Below, piece by piece: positions 24,063 to 36,374 of a DNA stretch of 64,000 nt (position 1 is the first letter of the stretch; each line of letters starts with the position of its first letter). The DNA comes from Sternotherus odoratus. Taxonomy: Eukaryota > Chordata > Testudines > Kinosternidae. A model generated the notes under the pieces. That model did no database searches. It had not been told where the DNA came from and worked only from the letters and a program-made list of their open reading frames with translations. The position numbers and the translations under genes were made by a program. The stretch covers positions 38,592,133-38,656,132 of the forward strand of contig JAVMKO010000005.1 in NCBI GenBank assembly GCA_032164245.1. Direction: 5' to 3'.

Positions 24063-27000
24063 CTGGGCCACCACCTCACCTATCCCAGGTTGGGCTGGGG
24101 CTTTCAGGTGGCAGGTTGCCATAGTGATGAAGAGTGCGGAGCTCAGAGGGGAGATTATGCCCTGTGGATAGGTAATAAGAAAGATTTGTGGGGAGACATT
24201 TAAAAAAAGCCAAATCTTAGATTCCCTTCTGTTCCACTGTGACATTGGCTGATAGGGGCCACTGTCAGCATAAATTCAGAGTTTCCTACTTTTCTTTGAC
24301 TGGAAACTGACAGAGGCAGGGGTAGGAAAAGCAACCTGTTAATACAGAGGTGTCCCCATAGGGCCAGTCTGGCAGGCTCCTAGCACTTAAAGACAGGAAT
24401 GGATGAGCTGGAACTTGCAGGCGAAATGTCTCCTTTCAATACCCAAGTGCCAGCAGCATCACAGCTGAGACTGTCTGAAGGGGCATCTTCCCCCAAATTG
24501 GGGGGAGGGGAGTCACCTAGCTTTGTCTGCAGAGCAACCCACCTTGTGTAAGAACAAGCTACAAGTTGCTTGAGGCTAATTGTTTATCCAGAAGCCCACC
24601 GTGCTGTGTATAAAACAGCATCTCCTGGCTGCACTGAACTCCACTCATCTGAATTTCAACAGACAGTGGCATTTCTCTCCCACAGCCCTAGCTCCTCTGA
24701 GGGGGTCGGGCAGCTCATCCAACACTAGCCAACATGTACTTCGGGGGGGGGGGGGGAGGCAGGAGAAATGGACTCCATCTAAATTGGCCTCTTCTAGTTC
24801 TGTTCTGATTCTGAGCAGACTACTACACTTCTCTGCAGCTCTTAGGGCTTTGCTGTGTCTACTGGTTGCTTTCAGTTCTTTTCTCCTGACGGAATTATCG
24901 CTAAGACTTCACAAGTCATCTGTCTCTGTGCAAATCCCCCGGAACAAGGAGCGGAACACCAGAGCTCCTTAACACACACAGATGCTTAAGCACATGGCTG
25001 GGCCTCCATATCAGGGCCAGAGAAACTTCCTTTAGAGACCGCTGGGAGATACCACTCTCAGGAGGTAGGGATGCTTAGCAGGGGCAAACTCTTTCACACC
25101 TTAGGCAAAAGGACCTTCTAATGCAATGTGCTGCTGGTAATATTTGCAGCCTCCTAAAACCATGCTAAGGTGGGGGGCATGGGGAGATCAAGCCGTTCAG
25201 AACCAACACAGCTTGTTTCACACAGGCATTCAGTGACTACAAATTCTTGTAGTTAAAGAGATTAAAAATAGCCTCTGCACTGTTCCAGACAGCCACAATC
25301 AAGCTACTGTGAAAGCCAGCTCACATGGCTGATGCTAAATGCTATTATTAACCTGAATCCTATCCAACAGTATTGTAGGAAAGAGAAAAATCAGACTGAA
25401 GAGAATATAACCACGTTACTACCTTCTGAGTTGTTCTGCACCCATCCACCTACATTTATGCTTATACATGGTTTCCAATCTTCCATGCAAACTGCTATAC
25501 CATGTAATTAAGGGAGGAAAAACTTAAAGGTCCATCTTTCCCCGTGTACAAGATGGATTTTCATTTGTTGACCTACAAACAAGCCTCTAAATCAATATAT
25601 GGATTTCCATCATGCAGTACGCTTTCTGCGACGGGGACATGGACGGGGAGGTAAGCAACACACAAAGGATCACTTTTCTTCTGCTTCAGACTTTTGACTA
25701 TATTTGCCACCCCCACTGAGGTCCTTTGTGGAATAAAAAGCAACAGGCTTTTGTTTCCCAACACCAGGTATAAAAAGAAGAAAAACGTATCTGAGAACTC
25801 TGGTCCACAGAAAGGATTAAAAGCCAATACGTTTGTTAGTCACCCATTGGATTAAAATAAAGAATATAGGAAAAAAATAGAAATTTGCTTGTTTTGCATT
25901 TCTCTCAACTGGGACGATGGAACTAAACTGCTGAGTTTCACTTCCCAATTCACATTGGTGCAGCTTGGATTCACAGTTTTGTCAGGGAATGGTCAACTTT
26001 TCAACTAAATAAAAACCACATGAACACCTTGTAGGTGTTCAAACCATTCAAACAACAAAATAATTTAGTTTGCCCTAAATGAATGAGTGGTGACCTTCAA
26101 GTTCTCAAAAATGTGTTTCTAAATTTAACCATTCCCAGGGAATAGTGATTACTTGTCAGGTATTTTGCTTACCCTTTGCAGTTCCATTTAAGTAGGCACA
26201 AGATTCTTGGTGCCTCTTATAGGACTGAAGTTTGGTATTTAAAAATAAAGAGACCCAAAAGAGAGAATTTTCCCAAGCACCTGGAGAGAGGTTGATTCCT
26301 TTATCTTCACCCAAAGCTACTTTCTAGGCAAACTTTTTGAATAGGTTCAAGATGGAATAATGAAAACCAGGTCACACTTTGCTAATAAAGAGACAAAGAC
26401 CAGGTGCTAAGGTATTCATTGGAGAGGTGGCTAGAATGGGAAATAAAATAGGCTTCTTGCTGTGCATTTTGTCTTCATTTGGGGCTACCGATCAAACCGA
26501 TACTGAATGATGGCTTTCTCTTCCTCTTGGTATACAGATGCTATCAGGCCATTGAGTCAGAGTAAAGACCTGTCGTATTTCAAAAAGGAAGCATACAAAC
26601 TACACCCGCATTACGCCAGAGCCCAAGTCACAAATCTGAATCATGGACCAAATGTCCAGACTCTTGAAATGGTTCCATGTCATGCGGTTAGGTACCAGAG
26701 CCAGGGCTCTGCCCTCACAGCTGGGCTGTAACTAGATGTACATGTAGAGATTTCGAGCTCCCCTCTCCCCCCAACTCCTGATTTTAAGTAACATTCAACA
26801 TGCCAAATGAAGTAGCAAGGGGACTATGGCCCTGATCCTGAAAAATGCAGAGCACCTACAACTCCACCTGACTTGTGGCTCAGCATCAGGCCCTAAGTTA
26901 CCTTTACTTTCCACTGAAATGAAAACACCCCCTATACATCCTCTATAGAGGTTATTGGCAAGGGCCAAGTGTCTCCCCAAGCCACATGTGCCGTATGAAC

Positions 27001-27279
27001 AGAGATATTTTGGGTGGCCGTGCAATAGGGTCAAAACCAGTACCCATCTTGTGCTGTTCTTTGTTCTCTGGTATAATCAGTCCCGATTCTCCCCACCACC
27101 GCCCCCATTACTTCAAGATCTCAAAAATTGCACTGTGCACAAAACCAAACACAACCCAGAAAGTGCTGTTCCCGGTCACAGGAGGTCATAAAACAGGCCA
27201 TAAAAAGGGATGAGAACAGCCCAGCTTTATACAGACAGGTTTCGCTAACTAGCCGAGCACTGGACACGGAAACATGGTT
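24063..27279. other. Intergenic downstream of DUSP7, nothing recognised
   Basis: Contains a G run at 24743-24756. I looked for RPL29, which lies downstream of DUSP7 in mammals, and did not find its sequence. A 33-nt exon-like segment at 25618-25650 is discussed as a finding. Confidence 0.45.
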
Positions 27280-29346
27280 TTTAAAGAAAAAATAATATTT
27301 ATTTGCAATATAAACAAAAGTCCCAATATTGGTTCAGTATATATATAGGGTCATTAATTTACCTTCATAACTCAGAAAGCAAAAACCATCTCTCGCTAAC
27401 AAGCTCTCATTTGTATTAATCAGAGGATGTATCTTTTTCCTTTAAAGAAGACAGATCACTTACAGCACAGGAAGCCTTTATAAACCAGCTTAGCTGTAAT
27501 GCTATACAGATGCACTGTCTAAAAATCCCTGAAAAAAAAAATATTAAAAAGTTCCTCCATGAGGTAAAATGCAATTAAGATATTTTCAATTTGCTCGCTC
27601 ACTCAGCCATACGCATGTCCATTCTCCCTTCCCTGATGACCCACAATCCCAACATTGTTACAAAACAAAAACAAAAAACAGAAGACAACCAACCAGCCAA
27701 AAAAACCCAAAACATTCCAACATTCCGGTAACATCTTTAACAAAAAAAAGTCATGATATGACAGCGTCGAACATTCCTCCATATGGAGAGGTTTTTTTCC
27801 TTCTTTAAAAAAAAAAAAAAAATACAAAAACCTGGATATTTAGAAAAAATTCCGTGGCTTTCTCTTTTGTTTTAGTTATATGAGAGTTCCGGTGGATAAG
27901 GAGGTGGGGAGAAGGGAAGGACTACATTGCAGCCAATAAAAGAAACCTCCAGATCCATTCTGCCCTCCTCCCAGACGTTAGTACCACTTCTTCAGCGCAC
28001 GAGACCTTTGCCAAACATTAGCCAGAAACATCAACAAGTCGTCTTGTTCTAGAAGGCACGGCAAAAAGTTACTCGAAAAAAGGAAACCCATCAGAACCTC
28101 CGCTGACCGCTCTGAGAGTCTCGGAATTTGCCAGGTTTTACAACTTTCTGGTCCTTATTTCACACATTTCCACTCCCTGTCCATGGTTTGCGTCTGACTC
28201 TGCAGCCGCATCATACTGTAAAAACTTTGCTCGGCTCCAGTCTTTTGGCAGTACCAATAGCACTCAATTTCTACCCCTACACACATAAAAGAATTAAGTG
28301 TGCCAGATAAGTGCCAACATCACAAGTACTTTCTTTACTTCAGAAGCTGGAATGATTTCAGGCCAGCTGGGTGACACCAATCGTTGTTCGACTGATGGCA
28401 GAAAACGAGTGCTAGTCTCAGACATGCTTCTACCAACTCTGGATGCTACACCAGGTTTACCTTCTGGCAACAGCAGACAGTGTTTTTTGGTGCACGGAGA
28501 GCGGGGGTGATATTTAGAAAAAGCTTGAAGCTTAGTCACCTTGGTTGATTCAGTGCAGAGTTTGTGATTGTGAGTGTGGAAGTGGCAGAGAGGTTAAGAC
28601 CGACTGGCCTTCACAAATAACAAAGCTTCCTACCAGATGCTAGCAACAACAGCAGCACGTGTCTCTCTCGGGGTGTACCCAGTAATATGCCAGGATGTCT
28701 CAAGGCTTCACAAAGTGTGCAAAATGCATTTGGTCAATATAAACATTTAATTTTAAAAAAAGAAAAAAGAAAGATCAACAAGAACAGAATAAAATACTGG
28801 TTTTGCAACCTCGTCTGTACAAACAGCCAGGAACTTACATATTTAAAATGAGTTGGATCCCAGACTCAGAGAGTAAGTTTAGATTTAAAAAAAAAAAAGA
28901 AAAAAAAAAAAAAAGCAAAGGTGAGTTTTAAAATAGTCTTGGGCCAACACCCTTTGTTCAAGGTTGCCAAGTGCGTAAGTCTCCTCCACTTTCCACAACA
29001 ACCTACCACGCAGGTAGCTTTTTGCGTGTGTTTGTGCGAGTGTGCGCGGTTCACCAGTCTCAACACACCCAGGAAAGCAGTTATTGCCGGTAACAGCTGC
29101 GCTCAGAACACCACGAGATTCCCCCATATTAAATAACCCCTGTAAAGAGACTACTCTTTGTTCCACTTTCATTAGCATCGGGATACTATTAAACGGCCTT
29201 AGCCTTTTTAAAGCAGCGATCAGACACCTCTGTTTGGAGAAACCAGTTCTTTCAAGGCTGCCTGGCAAGATACATATATTTTTAATATTTGAAATGCTCA
29301 AGAGAAGCTATTCAAGGCTCGAGGTCCCAACCAAACAACATCCCCT
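27280..29346 (-). other. DUSP7: Probable DUSP7 3' UTR
   Basis: Sequence after the DUSP7 stop codon on the minus strand, with no competing gene. It is A/T-rich with homopolymer runs (for example 28887-28915). The first convincing minus-strand AATAAA is at 27298-27303, about 2.05 kb after the stop, which is a plausible length. The exact cleavage site is inferred, not seen. Confidence 0.6.
27298..27303 (-). terminator. Candidate DUSP7 polyadenylation signal
   Basis: The plus strand reads TTTATT, which is AATAAA on the DUSP7 strand. Cleavage would be expected 10-30 nt further, around 27270-27290. Confidence 0.55.
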
Positions 29347-29654
29347 TCATGTGGACTCCAAGGTGTTCAGCTGGAACAGGTTGTGATTGGTGGGAGTGGT
29401 GAAGTACAGTTGCTCACTGGGGGAGCGGTTGTCACATGGGCTGTTGAGCCCCAGAGTCCTCTCAAAGTCCAGGAGCTGGCCCATGAAGTTAAAGTTCGGG
29501 GAGATATTCGACTTTTTCCTTTTCACAAAGTCATAAGCGTCATTCAGGGACAAGTTCATTTTTTGCATCAAGTAGGCAACGGTTACCGTTACAGACCTGC
29601 TGATGCCGGCTAGGCAGTGAACCAGGATACCACATTTCTTGGTACGGGCCTCAT
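29347..29654 (-). CDS. DUSP7: DUSP7 coding exon 3 (catalytic loop and C-terminus)
   Basis: Completes Asp282 and encodes residues 283-383 and a TGA stop. It contains the catalytic loop with Cys295 and Arg301, the [18 protein letters not shown] helix region and the C-terminal YFTTPTNHN block typical of the DUSP6/7/9 group. The acceptor follows a good pyrimidine tract (CTCTTTGTTTCAG). The frame is intact to the stop. Confidence 0.96.
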
Positions 29655-32600
29655 CTGAAACAAAGAGGAGGAAAAAGAAGGATACATTTAGATTTCTCTA
29701 GCAAAAATACACTGTCCTGGAGCAGGGCTAGATGGCAGCCTCAGGCTTACAGAACCAGGTCATTGCCAGCAATGGATCCACTGCTCCAACAGCTCAGAGT
29801 GATACTTAGTCATTTAACGCCACATATTTTCCTCCTCAAAAATCAGGCACCCAGATAATATACACCAGTGATGCAATCAGTCTACTTAGCACTTCAGCTT
29901 CCCCATGCTTAACAAAGATTAATTAATTGAAGCTTACACCACCTCTGTGAGGTTAGTATTATTGCTTTCTATTTCATACAGGGAGAAACTACAGTGGTTA
30001 AGTCAGTTGCCCAAGGCCAGAAAGAGACAGTATCAGAGTTGGAATCCCAATACAAGAGTTCCTGGCACCCAGACCTGCTCCACACCCCTCTCACAATTCA
30101 TATTAATCAATCAGTGCTAAGATGGGGTGGTGAAGTCTAACCAGTCATGTGACCAGAAATGACATAAAAAAAAATTAGCAAAACTGATGGTTGGTTGGTT
30201 GGTTGGTTTTAAGACATTTATTTTCTGAGTATTGTAGAGTGGAAACGATTCAAGTGAACTCTAAAATAGAGGAAGAACTGTGATGCCGTTCTTTAGTCAT
30301 GGGGACTGGGGAAGCTGACTTCCTATAGCAAGATCTGTGCCATAGTGAATCTATCAAGACACACAGTGGCAGAAGGAAAAGGAAAGCTAGCTTGTAGTAA
30401 AACTGCAATTTCTCTGAGCAACTGCTGCCACTGCTTGAAGAACACAGATGTATGGTCTCTTTCTCAGAGCGTGACATCATAGCATTAAGAGAGAGGAATG
30501 CCGTTGAAAACACTGCATACGTAAAAACAAACTTTCGGGCAGAACAAGGTTTCAAAACAGTCGTTTGCCATGGATCTTGGCTGTGAAGAATAAGGTACTA
30601 TGAGAAAGGAGACCTCCAGTCCCACTCTATTCAAAGCCAGAGCTTTTAAAAATAGTCTTCCAACAGTACAGACTTAGGGATGGGCAGAGAGAAGGATACA
30701 AAAATTAAAAAGAAGCCTCAAGTTTGATTTCCTAGACCCCATTACTGTGTAAGGAACTCCAAGAGAAAGGACATTAATTCTTCAGATAGCACTGCTGCTC
30801 CTGCAATTTCAGAATTTCGCTGAAGTGTTTGTGTCTTTCATCTGAGCAAAGTCCCATTTCTAAGTTCTGGTTTTATAGTAAGCACCTGAGGTAATCCTCC
30901 ATTTCCTGTCATTAAAGCCAAAGCACAAGTTTGGTGTTCACAGAAACATGGGTTGACTGCAGCAGACCGAACCCAAATGCCACAGCTCATCAGGATCCCG
31001 ATGCATTCCACAGGAAGGTGAAACAGCATTCCTGCACCTCACTAAACCCTTGGGCTCTTAACCAGAATTGTGCTTTAAAAAAAAAACAACAATGGCAACT
31101 GCTTCCTCCAACATAGCTGCAAAGCAACCAAGGTCCTAATACTGTATCGTTCCATTTAAGGCCTCACAATCAACACAGAAGCACCTAGGCCCCTTACAAA
31201 GCCTATGGTATGAAGGCCAGGGGATCATTTCATTTCCTAAAGATATCAAAGCTTTTTAATGATTAAAGTGAGGACAGCTGCTTGTGCCATTCAATCCCAA
31301 CAACAATCTGGTGTTAGTAGGCCAATGACTACCGAAGCACCCATTGTATTCAGCCTGGTAGTCATCTACCACAGAACAAAAAGCATTGCTGGATGTTAAA
31401 GTTATCCTGGGAAGGGATCAGTCCTGCAAGGACCTTTAGTAGAAGTGTTTTAGGGCTTGTTTACACGTGGAAATGTACCCGCATAACTATATCAGTATGA
31501 CTATGTTGCTATTATTGTACCACTAGAACTCCCAGTGTTATACTGGAATAAGAGCAGCTACCTGGGCCGTTACATCAGCAGAAGTACAACGGTATAATTA
31601 CAGCCGTACATTTCCCCATGTAGACAAGCCCTCTGATTTCACCTCCATAACGATGGAGGATCTCCCTACAGGTATGGGGAACAGGCAGCTGCAGACATCA
31701 GTCAAACCACAACATTTCTTGTCAGTCCACATTTCACAAAAGAAGAAGGTTCTGCGCCCCTGATTCTGTGAACCACGTAGCTGAAGTTTGCGTATCTGCA
31801 GCCGACTTACCGTCCCTCCACACGGCGACGGCAGTCGGCGGCGCGCTCCCCCGTCGCCTCCAGAGTTGACGGGGGCGCCGCGGGCGATCGATTCCTCGCG
31901 TCTTCACAAGACGCGAGAAATCGATCGCCAGAAGATCAATCACTACCCACCAATTTGGCGGGTAGTGAAGACCAGTTCTTATACAGATGTGAATACCTAT
32001 GAAAGGTGGGAGGCAGTGGAGAATCAAGCCCCATAGCTGAGATGGTTAAAAGTAATCAATTGAGGGGAACCCAATTTCAGATGCCTTAAAGGAGACTGGT
32101 TTGGTCAGCATCAGTACTCTGAAGATGAGGCACTTTCAAAAGTACCTCAGGCTGGGCACTGAAAAGCAACTGATTTAGAGTGGCTTGATCTTGGCACGTG
32201 ACTAACATCTGCTCTGAGAAGTGTACAACTTTTACGTCCATGTACAGACAAGTGGCAACTGCTACGGCATGTAGCTCGCTGCATTCTCAAGTTGCGATTG
32301 CTAAAGGAATGTTCTGTCAACAGCGGAATTCCAACACCTACCAATGAAAGCGATGGCCTCAGGAAAGAACTGGGAGAGATTCTGGCTCCAGTGATCCGAG
32401 ATGGGAATCTGTTTGTATTTAAACTCTCCGTTGTGCTCGAACATGTTTGGCAGGTTGGGAGTCACATTCAGGATGTACTTGATGCCGTATTTGCCCAAGA
32501 CATCTAGGTTGGTAGAATCTTTGGCACAACCCAGATACAGGTAGGGTAGGATCTGGACAGGGAAGGCAGGCTGGTTGTTAGGGATTGGGCTCCCATCCGA

Positions 32601-35600
32601 TTCTGTGGCGCTGCTTGGCTCCCTGTCAGACTCCCCGTCAGAGCAATCAGAGCTGATCCTCAGTCCTCCAAGTCCAAGGACAGATGCAGGAGGAGAGTTG
32701 CTGGGTGAGGAGCTATCAAGGTTGGTCTCACAATGCTCAGAGTATTCGGTCTGAAATTTGTTAAAGCCACCTATGGGGAAAAAAAGCATGTTACTATTTA
32801 AAATGAGAGATTCTTACATCAGTTAGTGGGTTAAACTAGGGAAGACACAATTTACTTTGGTCTTTGTTTCTCCCTAGCAAAAAGGCAGTGTAAATTCAGA
32901 TCCCTGAAACGCAGATTGTGGGCCCGATTGTGCTACCCTTACTCCTGTAAAGTAGCACTTTACTCAGCAAACAGGCCCACTGAATTAAATGGTAGTACAT
33001 GAGTACAGGTAGCAGAATTACTAAACAGGGGCTCAATCCACTTCCTGTTTAAAAATCAAAGGCAAGAGACTCCTTGAACCTGAGCTGGCTTTCACCAGAG
33101 TCAAAGCTGGTAAATGGTAGTTTCCTAATAATTTAATACCTTTAGGTTTGTGGAGATGTAAGCCTAAGTCTTTTTTCCCCATTTGAGATGGCTCAGACAA
33201 GAGCTACTGTGCTATCAGTCAAACAATTCAAACCCCCTCGACAAAAGATTTCACTTTAAAAACAGTTACAGTGACATGGGTTTTGAATGGTAGATTGATT
33301 CTAACCTCTAAGCTGTATGGTACAACCACAGACCCACTTTGCATTGGATCATCTGTTACAGAATTTTTTTAAATGAGAGAATCATTTTATACAAACAAGA
33401 GACCGAGAGGATCCAAAATGCAGATTTCTCAGCATTTCCTCTTCAGTGCCTCGGCTTAGCAGTCTGAGGAAGGGACGGAAAGCATGTGTATGTGTGTGGG
33501 AGGGAATCTACCTTCTTTTTAATATATATTAAACAGGAGTTTAGCCATCTTTATCCAAAGCTGACAACTGTGTCATTAGAAAGCCTCCTGGAAACTTTGT
33601 TAGTGGGTTTGGTGGTTGTGAGTGGGTCATTCAGTAGAACAGACCGCTCCTGCCACATCCATTCATGAAAACAGGGCTCTTTCTTCCCCTCCTCCTCCTC
33701 CTCCCTCCCCCAATAGAGAAAGACAACATGGAGAAGCCATCTTGGAATTTTAATTGAAAACATTTCCCACCAAGGCCCGAGGAAAAAAAAAGGAGAGTAA
33801 GAGAAATCTAACTCCTCCCCTCCCCATTAAAGATGGCTTCAAAGTAACTTCAAAGCTGTTTTTTCCTACTTATGAGCAAGAGCAGCTAAAAATCAAATGA
33901 CAGAGCTAATCAGATAACACTAGAGAGATGGGGGTGGGGGAAGGGATTTCATCAGGAAGGGGAAGAGCATATCCACAATCAGATCAACAAAAGCCATGAC
34001 TGGAACTTATCGGCAGGCAGGTCCCTTTATTTCAGTTACGAATGGACCTAAATGCTAGAGACACGGAAGTGCTCTATCCCCAGATAATCCGTTCTCCACT
34101 CCCGCCATGCACTCCAAAGAGCCTGATCAGCTCCTCTTCCCCCCCCCCCCCCCATATCACTGGGCTCCTCTGGGGCGGGAGGGGGGAGTGTGTTTTTAAA
34201 TGGTTGAAAGTGGCAATTTTGCTGCTGCTTCACCTACCATTTCTGCCTCAACTCTGCCACCCAGCGACCGCCATGGGGTGTGCTTTGGGAACAGAGGGTG
34301 TCTAACCAGGTCAGGGTTTGGAGGGTGCCTCTTGGGACATTTAGAAGAGGACAGAAAATAATTAAGTGGGATATAAATCAAGATCTTAAGTATGACACTA
34401 CAAGGAGTGGAGTGTTTCATTCAAAGGCTAAGAGCAGGGCACCCTCCCATTTCTACAGAGTGAAGCCAGGGGTGCAAACCTAGTGCTCAGAAATATCCCT
34501 GGGTGCACATCAATGGAGAGTGTGTCTCAGAGGCTAAAGGGGAAAGTATCAGTACAAGAAACATCCCCTCTTCCATGGAGGTTACTGGATCTAGGAATTT
34601 TGAGATGGAGAGGGAGCCAAGAGCTGTTTTGGTTGAACACTGACCACTCAAACTTTGCTCTTTTTTTTTAAATTAAGCTTTAGTCTATAGGGTAGAGAGA
34701 GTCAGATCTTCTGGGTAAATGTCAAGAAAGGGGCCCTGATATTCCCGAATACCAAAGGCAGACCTTTAAAAATACTCAGGGGGCAAACTGTGTGTCCCCA
34801 AATGGTTTCTACAGCCAGCCAGAGGCACATATGAGAGCAGGGTTATTATAGGGTGACCAGATATCCCGATTTTATAGGGACAGTCCTGATGTTGGGATCT
34901 TTTCCTTATACAGGCTCTTATTTACACACACACACAAATTTTTCACACTTGCTGTCTGGATCACTCTCGTAATAACACAAGGGATTGTTTTCCTGCCAAG
35001 GGGTATCCCGCCCTCCACCCTTCTTCACTGCTGGATAATCAAGCTCTGCTTTAGTTTGGGGGGGCTGCTCTAATTACTGCAGGTCAGTTCAGGACATAGA
35101 AGACTGCGCATGATCTGTGCCAATTGAATGTTCCTTTGAGAGAGAAAAGAAGAAGAAAGATGCACCTAGCTCCCTCCAGTAGGAATCAGAGGTGCACTAA
35201 AAACGGATGAGGGGAAAATCCTTGGGGGGGAGGGGAAGATGGGGGGCGAAGAGAGCGAGAGAGAAAGGAATCTGCTTTCACCCTGCCCTGCTCTCTGGAG
35301 GGAGAGAGGGGAATCCTCCTCTTCTCTTAAAGCCTCTGGATTGGAAAGGGGGGGGGGGTCACTTTGCTTCCGAGATGAGTTGCAAAGGAGGTGGTAGTGG
35401 TTGCCTGTTTCCTAGCCACAAATGCAAAACTCGGGGCGATCTGGACAACCCCTCCGCTCCCCCAGCACACGGAACCATTTTGTAAGAAGATTAGCAAGGG
35501 AGAAAATAATCCAGGCAAAAGAAAGTGTGTGTGTGTGTGTGTTTGTGTTTTTCGCTCCGAGCCTGAAATCACATCCTACCTCGGCTTCCCCCTCCACGCA

Positions 35601-36374
35601 CAGGAGATTATAAAAGATACTGTAATCCTCGTGTGTGGGGGGGGGGGTCTATTCTCCCCCAAAGGTCTCGATCTCTCCCCAGAGAAGAGTCAGAGCCAAT
35701 CGAGGGCATATGGGGAGGGGAGACAAGAAGGAAAAATAAAGCCCTAAAATAGTAAATCTGTCCTGGGGGATAAACTGCAAAGCACTTTTGGGGGAGGGGG
35801 TGGACAGAGTTTGGGGGGCTGCCAAAGGAAACATCAGTGATCACATCTGCGGGGGGGGGGGGGAGCCGATCGAGGGCTGGCGAGCTCAGGGAGGGCGATC
35901 GGCGAGCCCCCTTTCGGGAAGGGAGGGAGGATGGGCTAGGGACCCCCCCCCCCCCTTACCTTTAAGGTAATACGCCTTGCACCCGTCGTCCCGCAGCTTC
36001 TGCAGCAACAGCCCCAGGACGGAGCTGGGGGCGCCGTTGTCCTGCTGCCACTCGGCCGTGGCCTCGTCATAGAGCAGCACGGTGTCCGCCTTGCAGTGCT
36101 TGGCGAAGCGCTCCTTGTCCTCGTGGTTGGGGATGATGGAGCGGATGGGCAGGTTGCCCTTCTTGAGGCGGCGCAGCATGAGGCCCGGGATGGCCAGGTT
36201 GATGGCCGTCTCGATGTGCGAGGACTCGAAGAGCTCGTGGGGGCGGCAGTCGAGCAGCAGCAGCGAGCTGCCCCCGCCGGACTCCAGCTCCTCCTGCAGC
36301 CACTCCACGCTCTTCCACGGCACCGCCGCCGCCATGGGAGCCCGGGGGGAGCTGCCCCACAGGTGATTTTTCAT
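29347..36374 (-). CDS. DUSP7: DUSP7, dual-specificity MAP kinase phosphatase (three coding exons)
   Basis: This is the only host protein gene I can name. Coding exons are 36374-35960, 32770-32342 and 29654-29347 (415, 429 and 308 nt), giving 383 residues plus stop. Donors are GTAAG and GTAGGT and acceptors end CATAG and TTTCAG; all junctions keep frame. The N-terminal rhodanese/CH2 domain (about 28-145) carries the ERK-docking basic motif (R68, R69, K71, K72). A Leu-rich LGLGGLRI segment near 170-177 matches the nuclear export signal of this subfamily. The phosphatase domain (about 208-350) has the general acid D264 and the active-site loop HCLAGISRS with C295 and R301. Family knowledge: these enzymes dephosphorylate Thr and Tyr of ERK1/2 in the cytoplasm. 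The linker and C-terminus fit DUSP7 better than DUSP6 or DUSP9. The start at 36374 was chosen because the next residues match the DUSP7 N-terminus; the same frame has an upstream ATG at 36422. The Ala/Gly-rich N-terminal stretch I recall from mammalian DUSP7 is largely absent. Confidence 0.96.
29925..30085 (-). mobile_element. MIR-type (CORE-SINE) copy in DUSP7 intron 2
   Basis: The plus strand shows CCTCTGTGAGGTTAGTATTA, GTTGCCCAAGGCCAGAAAG and AGAGTTGGAATCCCAATAC, the reverse-strand core of MIR. Diverged and non-functional. Confidence 0.7.
31452..31632. mobile_element. MITE-like element in DUSP7 intron 2
   Basis: The ends AGGGCTTGTTTACACGTGG and CCCATGTAGACAAGCCCT are inverted repeats of about 27 bp with a few mismatches. 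The element is 181 bp and has no coding capacity. The superfamily is not assignable because no clear target duplication is visible. Confidence 0.65.
31790..31975. repeat. Hairpin-rich interspersed repeat in DUSP7 intron 2
   Basis: Holds two hairpins: 31884-31903 pairs with 31909-31928 (19 of 20 positions, 5-nt loop) and 31942-31952 pairs with 31956-31966 (10 of 11, 3-nt loop). The preceding part is very CpG-rich, unlike the intron around it. I recall similar sequence from turtle genomes but cannot name the family. Confidence 0.6.
32342..32770 (-). CDS. DUSP7: DUSP7 coding exon 2 (linker and first half of phosphatase domain)
   Basis: Encodes residues 139-281 with split codons at both ends. 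It begins [10 protein letters not shown], runs through an acidic and Ser-rich linker containing the Leu-rich export-like segment, and ends in the phosphatase fold. Visible family blocks are [19 protein letters not shown] and [18 protein letters not shown], the latter with the general-acid Asp264. The acceptor is CCCATAG and the donor is GTAGGT. Confidence 0.96.
32771..35959 (-). other. DUSP7: DUSP7 intron 1
   Basis: Spans GTAAG (35959) to CATAG (32771). It holds a probable short inverted-repeat element at 34852-34968, a GT microsatellite at about 35525-35542, a C run at 34139-34153 and several G runs at 35636-35863. No other exon was recognised. Confidence 0.85.
34852..34968. mobile_element. 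Short TIR element in DUSP7 intron 1
   Basis: Starts TAGGGTGACCAGATATCCCG and ends TTGCTGTCTGGATCACTCTC. The ends are imperfect inverted repeats enclosing a CCCGATTTTATAGGGACAGT core. It resembles abundant MITE-type repeats of turtles. Confidence 0.6.
35960..36374 (-). CDS. DUSP7: DUSP7 coding exon 1 (rhodanese/ERK-docking domain)
   Basis: Encodes residues 1-138 plus the first base of Gly139. It includes the [20 protein letters not shown] rhodanese core and the basic kinase-interaction motif [12 protein letters not shown]. The start context is weak (C at -3, A at +4). A second in-frame Met, residue 14 at 36335, has G at +4. The donor at 35959 is GTAA followed by a run of 13 G on the minus strand (35955-35943), so the splice site abuts an unstable homopolymer. 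The GC content is high and fits a CpG-island first exon. Confidence 0.95.

Larger units (their letters stand above)
29655..32341 (-). other. DUSP7: DUSP7 intron 2
   Basis: Spans GTAGGT (32341) to TTTCAG (29655). It contains a MIR-type SINE (29925-30085), a four-unit GGTT repeat at about 30189-30207, a MITE-like element (31452-31632) and a hairpin-rich repeat (about 31790-31975). Confidence 0.85.

Noticed and set aside
24063..27279. Possible RPL29 exons downstream of DUSP7
   Set aside because: Expected from mammalian gene order, but no basic ribosomal-protein sequence was found on either strand.
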